Source of the DNA: Cristatella mucedo
Lineage: Eukaryota; Bryozoa; Phylactolaemata; Cristatellidae
Assembly: GCA_009760855.2 (NCBI GenBank)
Contig: WPIO01000051.1
Coordinates: 804,501 to 868,500 of the forward strand
DNA: 64,000 bases
Direction: 5' to 3'
Below the pieces are notes generated by a model. It did not search any database and was not told where the DNA came from. It saw only the letters and a list, made by a program, of their open reading frames with translations. Position numbers and translations under genes: made by a program. Of this stretch, positions 54,035-64,000 are shown piece by piece. The stretch's first letter is position 1; every line of letters begins with the position of its first letter.

Positions 54035-54114
54035 ATGGCGCCGCCGTATGCGGCGTTAAGCCGCGTGCTCGAAAGCTTGGAGTCGGTTCTTCAGGCGCCG
54101 GAGGTGTTTATATC
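54035..54114 (+). CDS. MPHOSPH10: MPP10 exon 1
   Basis: Eighty bases: MAPPYAALSRVLESLESVLQ then APEVFI and two bases of the next codon. The donor is GTACGT, less common than GTAAGT but with G at +5. The start was chosen because animal MPP10 begins MAP and because PEVFIS...LYDF aligns without gaps to the human segment PECFLT...LYDF. An in-frame ATG at 53,951 would add 28 residues (MSNERSQPLW...) and cannot be excluded. The base at -3 is T, so the context is not optimal, though +4 is G. Confidence 0.8.
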
Positions 54115-57100
54115 GTACGTATACTCGCCTATCATTCGCAATCCGATGGTATTTCGCGTGGCCGCTAGCCTGTCTTTTTTCAGCTGATATTTGGCTGGCT
54201 ACCTACCCAATGTAGACCAGTCGTGCATGCTCACATTGCTACCTGCCTAGGTACTCATCGAATGAGGCGTCATCGCCTCGCGGCGAACGCCTTCATTATG
54301 TAGCACCTGGCTCCTTCGAATATTCTTGGCATATTGTTGTATCGTAGTAGCATTCGCGTACTTTGCATCAGCAATTTGGAGTACCGGCTTCTCCACTCTG
54401 TGTCAATAGCTGGGGCAAGCTGGTATCCCACCATTTCGTTTCTTGTGAAGCTATTCATATTGGCTTAGAAAGTAGATGTTAATTCGTAGCTGCGGTCCAG
54501 TGCTTACTCTTATGCGCTACTAGCAAGTTTTGTATCTTTCATAGGTCGGACATTTTAATTTCTTTAACTTGAGCATATGCCCTGAGAATATCTATTTACG
54601 CTTGTGTGTACAAGACTCTTACGTTGCAACGGTTTCTTGCTTGATGTAGCCAGACTTTCATTGTGTATTTACATGACTCTCAGCTTACCCAAGACCACCA
54701 CTGCTTCTGCACTACTGTAATAATTTGGCTAACCAACAAAGCTTATATCCTGTCTGGGTCCCTGGCTACAAATGAACAAGCTTCCGCTTTGATCAAGGTG
54801 AAATGAAGCCACATATCTGTGCGAGTTTATCAGCCAGCTTGGTTCATATGTCAGAATAGGCATAATCGAACTCGATAAATTGTTACAATACTTCATTCTG
54901 GTTGTGGTGTCGTGGGCCATTATCGTCTTAAAAAAAGATTACCGAATCCGCAAAATGTAATTGCATTTCGGATTCAGGCGTTTTGAAGATGTAAATAAAC
55001 GTATTGCGTCTTGATGCCTGGTATGCTACGAAGGACTCATGCACCATTTCTGCTGAGCACCCCTATACCATCACACCACCCCTAAATTTTAGTGTAGGCT
55101 TCGGGCATTGGGGTGAGTAGGTTTCGCAGGGCTGCAGACGCATGTAAAGCCTTCTCTTGCTTTTCGAAAGGAGCGTGAAATTGCCTTCGAAACTCCATTA
55201 AACTTGACCTCAATCATCAGCAGTCCAGTGGATCCGAGCCTCGGCCCAATGTAAACAGCCTCTATGTTCTTTTCGGGAAGAAGTAGGTTCCTTTTTGCTA
55301 TTTCAGAATGCAGAATAGCCTCGTCTAATCGCCTTCTGGTAGTATCACCACCAACTTGCATTATTATCTTTTCCTTTCCGGATTTGCAGAGGCAGAGCCA
55401 GGATTTTCAGCTAGGGGGCAAAATCCGAAATATTTTTGTGTAGGTGCAATAACCTCAAGCATAACGTAAACATCACTGATGTGTAGTCAATGTGCAAAGA
55501 ACCCAATTCCGATATCTTGTTATAATTTAATGCTAGTATCACCTGCTTTGCAATCATATCCTTGCAAGAGTGCTGCAATGGGTCCGGTGTTATGTTCAAT
55601 ATTGGCAGCTAAGTTCCAGTGACGGGAGTTATTCTAACCCCGTTGAGACAGGCAGACTGAATTGAACTGCATGTGAAAATAGCATATTCTTGAAACAGAA
55701 AGCAACAGTATGTACTACATGAATATCATGCATATATATTTCATTGTGCATGACTTATTAGTTGTTCTACCTCAGCTGATCCACAAGCTGATCGTTAACT
55801 TCCGATTTGTGACTAGGTGCTAATCATGTGCTGTGAGATAGAAAATAAGTATAACAGAGCACTGCTTCTCACTCTCGCCCCTTGTGGTGGAAGTGGCTAC
55901 CCATCGCTGAAGTCAATATTTGTGGATTTAGTGTATCATTTAGGTCTCTGCTCATGGTGGGTGGATTTTTCCTTCCAAAAGCAGTCCCGGTAGTCACTCT
56001 AAGGGTGCAGCTGCAAAGCTTCAAGACATAACCGTTGTAAGAACACAATACAGATAAAATATAACGATTTTAAAGCTGTAGTTGTTTTGCCGCTCTTCTG
56101 ACCTCCAGCTCCCACTCTGGTAGGGTTGTTTATCCTCTGCCATGACCAGTGGTTGGAGCACTGCTGAAATATGTAGTTGAAAATCACCGGAGGTGGGGCT
56201 ACCCGAGACACAAGCGTAGGTTACTGGAGGTGGGGGCTACCAAGTCACACAAACGTAGGTTTTGACAAGCTGTTTAATCAGAAGTGAAGCCAAATTTGTT
56301 GCATTCATAGATCACAGGGTCGCCCGCTGTCCCTACTGGTGCTACCTCTGTAATAACTCTAAGTAAACCCCCCAGATCTCCTTTAAAGTATGGTTTAGCT
56401 CTATCGCAGCCGTCCCATCAAACCTTCTCAAGATGCCTATTCTAGCTGTGGAGATCAACCTGAAGTTGGCAGTCGAGAATCTCGAGAATCTGATTGTAAT
56501 TAATATTGAAGAGCCAAACTCTGCCCATTGCTCTGGAGGGTCATGCAAGTCATACAGTGTCCCTCTTTACGAAAGTAGCTGTTAGTTGCAGGAGCATGTC
56601 TTCATGTGCGTCAACACTGCCGAAAGTTCAGAGTGGTGAAACCCTAGAACCTAAGGCTCTGTCGTCCGTTTTACTGGTAACAGGCAAAGGCTGGTGGTGG
56701 GTGTGAATGATCTGAGTCTTTCAGGCCGGGATTTAGGAATAAGCTGGGCTGTTACTTCTTGGCAGTCGATCTAAGACTTCTGAAGCAGCCGACCAATCAG
56801 GAACAGACCTAAAAAGCAACATGGATTACACTCTGATAGAAGTTTTGCCTGGGGAGACCAGTCTGTGGCACTGCATGAGTTCAAAATATAGGACTTTATT
56901 GATGCAGAAACCTGCCTGTAGAAGGACGGTGGCTAAGCCTTCTATGAATGGTATATATAGGCAGCAGCAGCAGATACATGTCCACTGGTAGCTGTTGCTT
57001 CTTTTCCATTCACAGCCAAACAAGAAACTTTCAAGTCCTTCACACTTTCGTGTCTGAACTGCTACATGTAGTTTAATTGTATCACCATGAACTGAAGAGA

Positions 57101-60100
57101 TGAGCTGCCGATCACGAAGTGTGATCGTGGACTGAATAAGTAGAATCCCAACCCAAGTATGACTGATTTTACTGGTGTGTGCTAGCATGCCAGGACTTGG
57201 TACGTTATGAGGAGGAAACTGCGTTAGCATAGCGATTCTATTGGCATAAATACATACTAAAATATCACTGGCCACTTAAAATCGAAAGATTGCTTAGGTA
57301 GGTTGAACCAGATTGGTGTCGTATAGGCTCGCTGACTATGCATAGGTGCTTAAGTAGTGCAATTTGCCATTTGCCAATACCTAGCTTCAACTTGTCCATA
57401 TCTGGGCAATCCAACTGTGCATTGGCAAAGTTGTTTGCCAACTTCATAATTCATTAGCATACTGCACTGTAGTACATAGTGCAGTGTACTGTACAGTACA
57501 TACTTTAGCACACTGCTAAATGCTGAGAGTGCAGAGCATGATGTTTGGCTCTTGGCTGCTAGCTGCCCGGAATACTCGGGCCAAGTACTAGATGCTTTAG
57601 TTTTTTTCTGTTTCAGCTGACCATTGTTTAAAATGCCATTTGAAATTAATCCATGTGGTTTTTTCTTAGACCTGATGCCACATTGGCAGCTTCGATCTCG
57701 GCAAAGGTGAAGTACCTCTATGACTTCGTAAAGGCAAATGAGACCCCGACCGAAGCTTCTTCAGAAGCTTTGCCTGAGCTCATCGTCGACGGTTTTGATG
57801 ACGAGCAAGTTTGGCAAGAGTTGGAACTGCAAAACACCCATATTATTGACTTTTTGATTGCTGAAGCCAGTCGGTGCTTTATAAAAGGTAATCGGGGTTT
57901 TGAAACAGAGAGTGCGGGTACTGCCGATGGCACAGGCGATCAGCTTAAAGCCACCAATGACAGACTATTAGCTGACGATACAATATGTGACCTCAATGGT
58001 ACCGACAACAGTGAAGGATCAAGTGAAGATGATGAAAAAGACGATGCTGATGAAACTGGCGATCATGTAGACATTCCTGGCGCTGCTACCGATGTTAAAC
58101 CATCAGTTGTTGATGACCAGTTTTTTAAGCTTTCCGAAATGGAAACATTTTTGGAACAGGAGGATGCCCGATTTGAAAGGGAAGAGAAAGGAAAAGAAGA
58201 GGAGTCTGATGAAGAGGAAGATGAAGAAAGTGATGATGAGGTGAGTAGGCAGTGTCATAATTGTGCTTTATGGAAGCATAGTCGGTCTGCCTCTTGCTGT
58301 CACTGGTGCTGCGCCTGAAGCACAAGGATTTACCTTATGACCTGCTAATGGGCAGTGATTTCAATGTGGGTACCTGTCGTATCGTTGGACGTAATGGCTA
58401 GCACGGCAGGTAGCTTTCCTTAGCTTTTAGATGTTCAAAATTGTACCCTGTGTTTTGTAGCCGTACCTTCCTGACAGTTTCTCAAACCTTAACTTACCTT
58501 ATCCATTTTTATCCGAGTTCACTCTTTTTACAGTGCTGCTAATCTCTTCGTCAGAGAACACTCTTGATACCTGTGTGGGCCGAGGCAGAGCCATGTTTCT
58601 CATCTAGCGTGCAAGACCAAATTTTCATGTAGGGGCAAGACTAACTATTATAAAAGCTATAGCGCAAAATTGCTGTATTTAATTGACATGGACTCAGCTG
58701 TTGCTCATCGAGTGGAATTCCGTGCAATTTTGTCGTTGGACACGGTTGGCGGGCGTAGGAATGGGGCCAGCTCAAGCTGCTGCCCGTGTGTAGGGGAGCA
58801 ACCCCCACCCCCCCACTCATCTGCTGTGTATGGGGAAGACCCCCCTTCCTGCTTCCGTTGTAAACCAGATTTTTTGTTGAAAAAAACGTCCCATCAAGGC
58901 TTTTCGAGCTGCACTAGCAGTGTAACTTGGTCTCCCCAGGGGGATGTTTGACAGCCTACTAGTTTTCTTTACAGTCAGTTGATCTGGGTTTGGGTCCTAT
59001 AATCTTTTGTTATTTCTTAACTCTTTAGTAAGGCAAAGAGTTTATAAAAATTGCCAGTTACTACTTCCACAGCCATGGCTTTTCCTACTTTGGAAAGCCA
59101 CTTTTATTATTTTATTCATATCCTCTGCTTCTACTTGCATGGAGTGTGACGATAAACAAGATTGAGGGGATATATTTGTTAGCATTGCAACAACATTCCA
59201 TCGAAGGACAACAATAAAAATGCATGTATAGCACCGAAAGACAGAAATAAAGCACAGGTAAAGATACAAAACAGGTTTAAGCCTAATTAATAAAAATTAT
59301 GCAAGCAAACCGGAAAACAGTTTGCCAGCTCACCCTGCTTACACTCGTCTTGGTCTTTTTTTAGTGTGACGTTTTGTTTTCAGTGTCCCGACATAAGGTG
59401 GTACCCTTACACTTTGTTTGTTTTTAAACACTGCTGTTATACTTCAGCTCCACATTTGCCAATAGATAATTGTCTGTTTGCCTAAACTCACCCAGAAGCT
59501 TCTCAAATTGATTGGAGTTAAATTTACCAGTCAAAATATGCTTTAATCTGTGGATTGTGCTTGGTCTTGTCTTACCTTGTGCTTTAGCTGTGAGTTGTGA
59601 ATAAGAAAGAAGTGATAATGCATGCATCCAGTGACAGAATTAAGCTTTTTGAACCAAGCAGTGCAACTAATCTTTTCTTTTGCAAGACTTGCAGCATTGC
59701 ATGGTAACTAATTATCTAGTCTAGGGTAACAAAGTAGTGCTGTTGGGCAATTGATCGTCTCTGGTTGCAGTTGCCTCACTGCAAACTCTTGGCTTATCTG
59801 TATTTATAGAATGGGTGTCCGTGTAATAAAAATAAAAAAAAGTAAAAGTAAAGATTCGCTGATTTAGCAATCTCAAGAGCTCTTCATTTTTATTTCTGAA
59901 CAGCTAGCTAACCAGTGTGCCTCTGTATTATCAAGTAGGGTGGGAGCTGGTTGCCTTTGTAGTTAGCTGAGTATAGATTTCTTGTCTTCCTGCTCTTCCT
60001 CCTTATCGTTGATTATACCTGTAGTGTGTGGTTTATTAGCATGCAACTCATTCATTGCATGTAAGACATTTCTCGTATTCCAGTCTAGTTATTAAATCAC

Positions 60101-63100
60101 AAACATCGTATCTTGAGCTTTTGGTAGTATAATTTTTGTCTGAAGCATGTAAGTAATTTTGTTAGCGAACTCTGTATGACCTAGACATTAGTATCCAAAG
60201 GCTACTGAATTCCTTACTTGTCAGAATTTGAATAGCTTTATTTTTGTTTGCTGCAAGGATAATCAGTGTTTCACTTTTTACACATTGGTTGTATTCTTCT
60301 TTTGAGTATCACTTGATTTTTAACCCATATCCAGCAAGTCTTTGATTAGTGGGGTAGCCACTCGTTGAGAAACTTGGTAATTTAAATGGATATGATTCCA
60401 GAATAATGTACTTTGCATGATAGTGTATGCAAAGATGGTTGTTTAAAGCAGATTCTGGAGGTCGAATGAATAGTCTACAAGTTTCAGTTGCTTGAGGGTA
60501 CGTGATCACTGAAGTTAAACTTGCCAATCACTTAACTTTGGATGTCTTTGCAGACTGCTAACTACATGTATGATGAATTTTTCACTTCCAAGCAAAGATC
60601 AGCAAAGTCAAGCAAGAAAGGTGTTCACTGGTATGCACAAATTTGGTGTCTGTCACTGTTTCCCCTTCTATATATCCCTTCTCAAAAGTCTTGTTCCTGT
60701 TATCATCGCATGCACTTTATGCCAACCGATGGCTGTTGCCTTAGCATTCAAAAGAATATGCCATAAATTGCTGCACACTATACATTGAGTGCACATTTAC
60801 CGTCTTGTGTCAGTAAAAATATTATATGCAACATTCGTGACATCCCGTCTCGACTTCTGCAACTCACTGCTTACTGGCCTACCAGCATGTGGGATCAGGC
60901 GATTGCAGCTGGTGCAAAACTCTGCAGCTAGGCTTGTCTGTCGTGAGCTTCACAGTTGCCACATTACTCCACTTCTCGCCGACCTGCACTGACTACCAGT
61001 CAAGCAACGGATTGACTTCAAGGTTTTGTCGCTCACTTTTAGGTCCCTTCATTCTTTGGCTCCAGCCTATCTCTCAGATATACTCCCCCATCAGGCCAAG
61101 CATCGTACCACCCGCTTCTCGGAATCCAACAGTCTAGAAATACCTCATACAAACCTTAAATCCTTTGGAGACCGTACATTTAGTTCATATGCTCCTAAAG
61201 CCTGGAACTCCCTCCCGACCTGCGTCAAAACATCCCCTGACCTGACCACATTTAAAAGGAACCTAAAAACACACCTATTTAGGACAGCATTTAGTGGGTC
61301 CCTGTGATGCGTCTTTGATGTGCTTATGCGTGCTGACACTGTGCATGCTGCCACTAACCACATTTGCATGCTGACCCTGTGCATGTCACCCCTAACCATA
61401 TTATTCATCTCGTTTGTTTTTCAAGCATGATTTTACTTACCATTCAATTGCATTTCACTTTACAGCAAATGTAAAGCGCCTAGAGAGAGATTGAGTTCTC
61501 TGAGGGGGCTTTATCAAGTGAATTATTATTAATATTATAAATAATTTGCTAAGAGATCGGGCCTCCGCGGTGTTTAATAATCTCTTTTATATGCCAAGGC
61601 ATTGAGTCCTTAAGCCATTTACACGTGTCTGAGGTGATAATACCATACTAGTAGTGCAGCTGGCTCATCAGCTCTTTTGGAGTCGTAGCCTGCGCATAGT
61701 TGGACCTCAGACAGCGCTGACCTATCTCAATATGCTCGATGGGATTTTTGTGAGGCGACTGACTCTGCCAACTCATGGCTCTTTTAGCTGCCTCAGCAAA
61801 CAAATTTTGGAAGCTTGGTTGTGTGCTTTGATTTATTGTCCTGGTATCAAATGTAATCGTTTAAGAGCTTTAGCACCTGTAATTCCAGCATTTTTGCAAT
61901 ATCTATGTACACATGCCGGTCCATAAGTCCGTCAATGCGATGCAGAATTTTGACATCGGAGGTGCAGAAACAGTTCCAAACGAAGACACTTCTGCAACCA
62001 AAGTTTACTGGAGCCAGTCAAGATGGTGTGTCTTATATTTTCAACAACTTATCGATATTCTTCGTGTGGTGTTAGCAAAAAGCATTTGACTAGTCGTGAA
62101 GTGGGTGTGGTCCCGGGCCCAACTGAAACGATCTCTTTTGTGTTGCTCGGTGAGCAAACGTTTGCATTTGGCGACCCTTCTTAATATGCCTTAATAATAA
62201 TAATGTGTTTGATATAGCGCCCTCAGCGAACACAATCTCTTACTAGGCACTTTACATTTGCTGCAAAGGAAGCACTATCGAATGGTAAGTGGTAGCATGC
62301 TCAATAAGTAACCAGAATAACGTGTTTAGGGCTGACATGCACAGGGTCATCATCAAAGTACGGTTAGTGGCAGTATGCAGTGTCAGCATGCACAAGCACA
62401 TAAAGGACAAAACACATGGACTAACTAAATGCTGTGATAAATAGGTGCATTTTTAGGTTCCTTTTAAATGTGGACAAATAAAGTGGTGTAGGGACAGAAG
62501 AAATTCGCATGATATGAGATTTTTATGATGTATGGGTAAAATATAAATATAATTCATTTGTATAGCCCCCCAAGAGAACTTAATCTCTATCCAGGTGCTT
62601 CACATATGCCTCAGGGCTCGAGCCCACGACCTCTGCCAGACCTTAGTCGGGGCGAGCACCTTAACCACTGGACCAACCCAACTCGGCAAGCAGTGAGATT
62701 CCGAAAAGCTGGTGGTACTATGCGTAGCCTGGAGAGGTAATAGATCTGATAGATTGGATGGGGCCAAATAAGGAAGAGATATAAAACTGGGTGACAAAAC
62801 CTTGAGGTTGATGCCTTACTTGACTGGGAGCCAGTGAAGTTCGGCAAGAAGTGGTGAGATGTGGCAACTGCGATGCTCACAACTGTCAAGCCTAGCTGCA
62901 GAGTTTTGCACTAGCTGTAAGCCCCTGAATGCACAGGCTGGTAGACCAGCAAGCAGTGAGTTAAGCAGTTAGCAGGAGTCAAGACGAGATGCCACAAATG
63001 CATGAACCAATTTTAGATGTGGCAGCCCTTTCTAAACGACCCTGAATTTTTGCACTATTATGTATCTGAAAGTATGCAGACTTTACTGGGAAGCTGATTT

Positions 63101-63951
63101 GGTCGTCTAATGAAAGGTCATTTGGAACAAGACTCCTAGATTTTGTGCAGATTCAAAAAGACTTTGTCTTTCTTGGCCCGGTCTGAGCAGTGTCTACAAG
63201 CCATATTGCCATGCACTATAAGCTTTTTAACATTGTAGCTCACAGCTGCATGGCTGATTTTAAGAGTCCGTGCCACTTTCGCATTATCTTACGCCCATTT
63301 CATGCATGGCCTGCAGTCGTCCTTTCGCGATCGAGTGGTGACCTCCCAGGCATTTGCACTAGGTGCCAAAACAGGCCGGACGAAGCTGGCCCTCTGTCGA
63401 TTGCATATGGAAACCCTCCCCATGCCCACAGCGACTGTATAAGCATTTACACTTGTCGGTCCTTAAAACGCTATGTTTCAATATCCCAAATCCGTAGCAA
63501 AAGCATTGTTTTTTGCACTTTTAATTAACAGGGTGCATTAACATCTAGTGGTAGCTATTCGACTCTGGCTGATGCTATCGTGGTTTAGTGGATCCGGTAG
63601 CCGTGCTTAGATCTTCGATTCTGTTTGACCAGTGCATGCATTTTTAGTGTGTGGAGCAAGTCGGTCCTCTTCCCCCTCTCCTTTTTTGCAGGTCCTATGG
63701 CAGACTTGACTGATGTATCTTGACAATTGCATTCATTGTGTGCCCGTTGTAGGGAGGACCTGGAGACAAATGATAACGACAGTTTGGCTAGTGAGGAAGA
63801 GAGTGAACACGATGAGCTCGGTGATAGGAATGTAATGATGAAGAAAGTTCAAGATCTGCTTGCAGAAAGCGACGATGGGGACGATGATGACAGTGGAACT
63901 ATATTAAAGGAGGCAGATGCAAAATCCTCATTTGAAAAGAGAATGGAAAGG
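54035..63951 (+). CDS. MPHOSPH10: U3 small nucleolar RNP protein MPP10, 5' part of gene (four exons in window)
   Basis: MPP10 is the scaffold of the MPP10-IMP3-IMP4 complex of the nucleolar small-subunit processome, which acts in early 18S pre-rRNA processing. Four exons give 309 residues here: 54,035-54,114, 57,670-58,240, 60,554-60,630, 63,753-63,951. Phases agree at every join (TC|A, 0|0, TG|G) and the last exon ends in phase 0 at an AGG|GTAAAC donor. The key evidence is FDDEQVWQELELQN (69-82), DDQFFKLSEMETFLEQ (about 175-190), long acidic tracts, YMYDEFF (221-227) and SSFEKR (301-306), all in the order of animal MPP10. Length from the start to YLYDF is 46 residues, against 49 in the human protein. 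The C-terminal half lies beyond the window. Confidence 0.9.
54115..57669 (+). other. MPP10 intron 1 (3.56 kb)
   Basis: Donor GTACGT, acceptor TGGTTTTTTCTTAG. Content: mostly low-copy DNA, a 41-bp tandem duplication at about 56,186-56,266 (GGAGGTGGGGCTAC...CGTAGGTT twice), a palindrome-rich spot at 57,465-57,510, and several antisense open frames (55,089-55,361, 56,342-56,548, 56,826-57,275) that I cannot assign. The frame at 56,826-57,275 (149 codons) is the longest but has no recognised motif. Confidence 0.7.
57670..58240 (+). CDS. MPHOSPH10: MPP10 exon 2
   Basis: Encodes residues 27-217: the N-terminal globular segment (AKVKYLYDFV, FDDEQVWQELELQN), an acidic linker, the DDQFFKLSEMETFLEQEDAR motif and the start of a Glu/Asp-rich tract ending EESDDE. 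The ATG at 57,653 is in the same frame but lies inside the pyrimidine tract and acceptor, so it is not the start. The donor GAG|GTGAGT is strong. Confidence 0.92.
58241..60553 (+). other. MPP10 intron 2 (2.31 kb)
   Basis: Donor GTGAGT, acceptor TGTCTTTGCAG. It is AT-rich and mostly low-copy. A block at 58,570-58,640 (GGCAGAGCCA...TTTTCATGTAGGGGCAA) resembles one at 55,388-55,450 (GGCAGAGCCAGGATTTTCAG...GTGTAGGTGCAA), probably an old short transposon present twice. The antisense frame 59,424-59,627 is unassigned. Confidence 0.7.
60554..60630 (+). CDS. MPHOSPH10: MPP10 exon 3
   Basis: Seventy-seven bases encoding TANYMYDEFFTSKQRSAKSS, KKGVH and two bases of a Trp codon. The tyrosine/EFF word corresponds to the conserved YKDFFDP segment of MPP10, although the usual DP is TS here. 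The donor is GTATGC at 60,631. An alternative GTGTTC at 60,621 would break the phase with exon 4, so the longer form is preferred. Confidence 0.75.
60824..61545 (+). mobile_element. LINE-A 3' fragment in MPP10 intron 3
   Basis: Starts at CATTCGTGACATCCCGTCTC. The frame 60,789-60,992 reads FVTSRLDFCNSLLTGLPACG and stops at a TGA where others have TGG (DLHW). The next frame (61,026-61,307) covers the C-terminal block to HLFRTAFSGSL. The 3' UTR and a TTATTATTAATATT tail follow. It is similar to 53,393-53,937. Confidence 0.9.
61549..62185 (-). pseudogene. Tc1/mariner transposase relic
   Basis: Reading the minus strand from about 62,170: LLTEQHKRDRFSWARDHTHF matches the Tc1 segment before the DD34D core; later a decayed VWGCFS-type region, LHRIDGLMDR; and finally KDSMPWHIKEIIKHRGGPIS before TAG at about 61,549, matching the Tc1 C-terminus (SMPRR...VI...GG). 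At least two frameshifts and several stops are present, and the N-terminal DNA-binding part and terminal repeats are missing. It is squeezed between two LINE-A copies. Confidence 0.7.
62190..63170 (-). mobile_element. Antisense LINE-A with SINE insertion in intron 3
   Basis: Begins with reversed tail AATAATAATAATGTGTTTGA and GCGCCCTCAGCGAACACAAT, runs to about 62,477, is interrupted, and resumes at GAGATTCCGAAAAGCTGGTG (62,694) with antisense RT end coding up to about 63,165. It is more decayed than 60,824-61,545. Confidence 0.8.
62540..62690 (-). mobile_element. tRNA-derived SINE with a LINE-A-like 3' tail
   Basis: On the minus strand: tRNA-like head TTGGTCCAGTGGTTAAGGTG (A box), then GAGGTCGTGGGCTCGAGCCC (B box GGCTCGAGCCC), then GTGAAGCACCTGGATAGAGA and TTAAGTTCTCTTGGGGGGCT, then an AT-rich end. 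The last part parallels the LINE-A tail GTAAAGCGCCTAGAAAGAGA and TTAAGTTCTCTGAGGGCGCT. Such tail sharing is how SINEs use a partner LINE's machinery. Confidence 0.75.
63171..63691. other. Intron stretch with no recognised feature
   Basis: The 112-codon ORF at 63,190-63,528 has no motif and lies wholly within the intron. It is treated as chance. Confidence 0.4.
63753..63951 (+). CDS. MPHOSPH10: MPP10 exon 4
   Basis: Starts with one base completing Trp243, then EDLETNDNDSLASEEESEHD, a Lys/Leu-containing helix (MMKKVQDLLAES), another acidic patch and SSFEKRMER, the MPP10 block that precedes the IMP-binding region. It ends at AGG|GTAAAC. Reading on would give NAFRLQMPA and a stop, which supports an exon end here. 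The remaining coding exons lie to the right of the window. Confidence 0.88.
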
Positions 63952-64000
63952 GTAAACGCCTTTCGGTTACAGATGCCTGCCTAGCCTTAAAAGACCCATC

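Larger units (their letters stand above)
60631..63752 (+). other. MPP10 intron 3 (3.12 kb), transposon-filled
   Basis: Donor GTATGC, acceptor GTGCCCGTTGTAG. Content in order: LINE-A sense fragment (60,824-61,545), Tc1/mariner relic (61,549-62,185), antisense LINE-A (62,190-63,170) with a SINE (62,540-62,690), then about 580 bp without a recognised feature. A T-rich TCTCCTTTTTTGCAG at about 63,692 is a stronger acceptor than the one used, but it would need a TGA-containing frame. Confidence 0.7.

Noticed and set aside
57653-57669. ATG at 57,653 as the MPP10 start
   Set aside because: It lies in the pyrimidine tract and acceptor TTTTTTCTTAG of intron 1. It would give MWFFLR, unlike MPP10, whereas the distal exon restores the expected N-terminus in phase.
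63677-63692. Acceptor TCTCCTTTTTTGCAG at about 63,692 as the exon 4 start
   Set aside because: The sequence after it runs into a TGA (CTTGACAATTG) before the MPP10 frame, and the downstream acceptor at 63,752 gives the correct phase.
1-64000. CRISPR arrays, operons, bacterial promoters or terminators
   Set aside because: There is no spacer-repeat pattern and the gene structure is spliced eukaryotic; direct repeats present belong to transposons or microsatellites.

Overview
This window is eukaryotic nuclear DNA from an animal, most likely an invertebrate. It contains spliced exons of one conserved housekeeping gene, several families of animal-type retroelements (L2/CR1-like LINEs with (TTA)n or (CATTA)n tails, tRNA-derived SINEs, LTR elements, a Tc1/mariner relic) and microsatellites. 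There are no operons, no bacterial-style gene packing, no rRNA and no CRISPR. The species cannot be named from the sequence alone. All boundaries below were read by eye and may be off by tens of bases.

Left part (1-6,270): an antisense copy of LINE family B runs off the left edge. It is followed by a sense copy of LINE family A that is split by a 1.2-kb TG...CA element with a 4-bp target duplication, and then by an antisense family-A copy. Middle (about 6,335-48,840): three collinear head-to-tail copies of a roughly 10-kb unit (unit 1 about 6,335-16,015, unit 2 about 16,675-31,210, unit 3 about 31,385-41,925) plus a partial fourth copy (46,371-48,840) and a scrap at 4,640-4,984. No gene that I recognise explains the unit. 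It carries tRNA-like SINE heads, a (CA)n tract, blocks of 160-175-bp monomers, family-A LINE tails of different ages and a few short ORFs that recur from copy to copy. Lineage-specific insertions, each with an empty site in a sister unit, give a relative history: units 1 and 3 share insertions that unit 2 lacks, unit 2 alone carries a nested LINE and a small LTR element, and unit 1 alone carries another LINE.

Right part (48,841-64,000): a low-copy stretch holds a possible minus-strand exon with a WD40-like repeat (50,605-50,745). It is followed by the 5' half of the gene for U3 snoRNP protein MPP10 (MPHOSPH10) on the + strand: exon 1 at 54,035-54,114, exon 2 at 57,670-58,240, exon 3 at 60,554-60,630 and exon 4 at 63,753-63,951. 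The gene continues past the right edge. The reading phase agrees at all three junctions. Its start codon lies only about 100 bp downstream of a family-A LINE tail. Intron 3 is filled with a LINE-A fragment, a Tc1/mariner relic, and an antisense LINE-A carrying a SINE whose 3' end matches the LINE tail.

The only confidently functional gene here is MPP10. Every transposon copy seen is truncated or broken. The most unusual features are the tandem 10-kb array with its layered insertion record, two independently truncated LINE-B copies sharing the same frameshift, a perfect 30-bp fold-back hairpin inside a LINE, and a compact LTR element with a heptad-repeat gag-like fragment.
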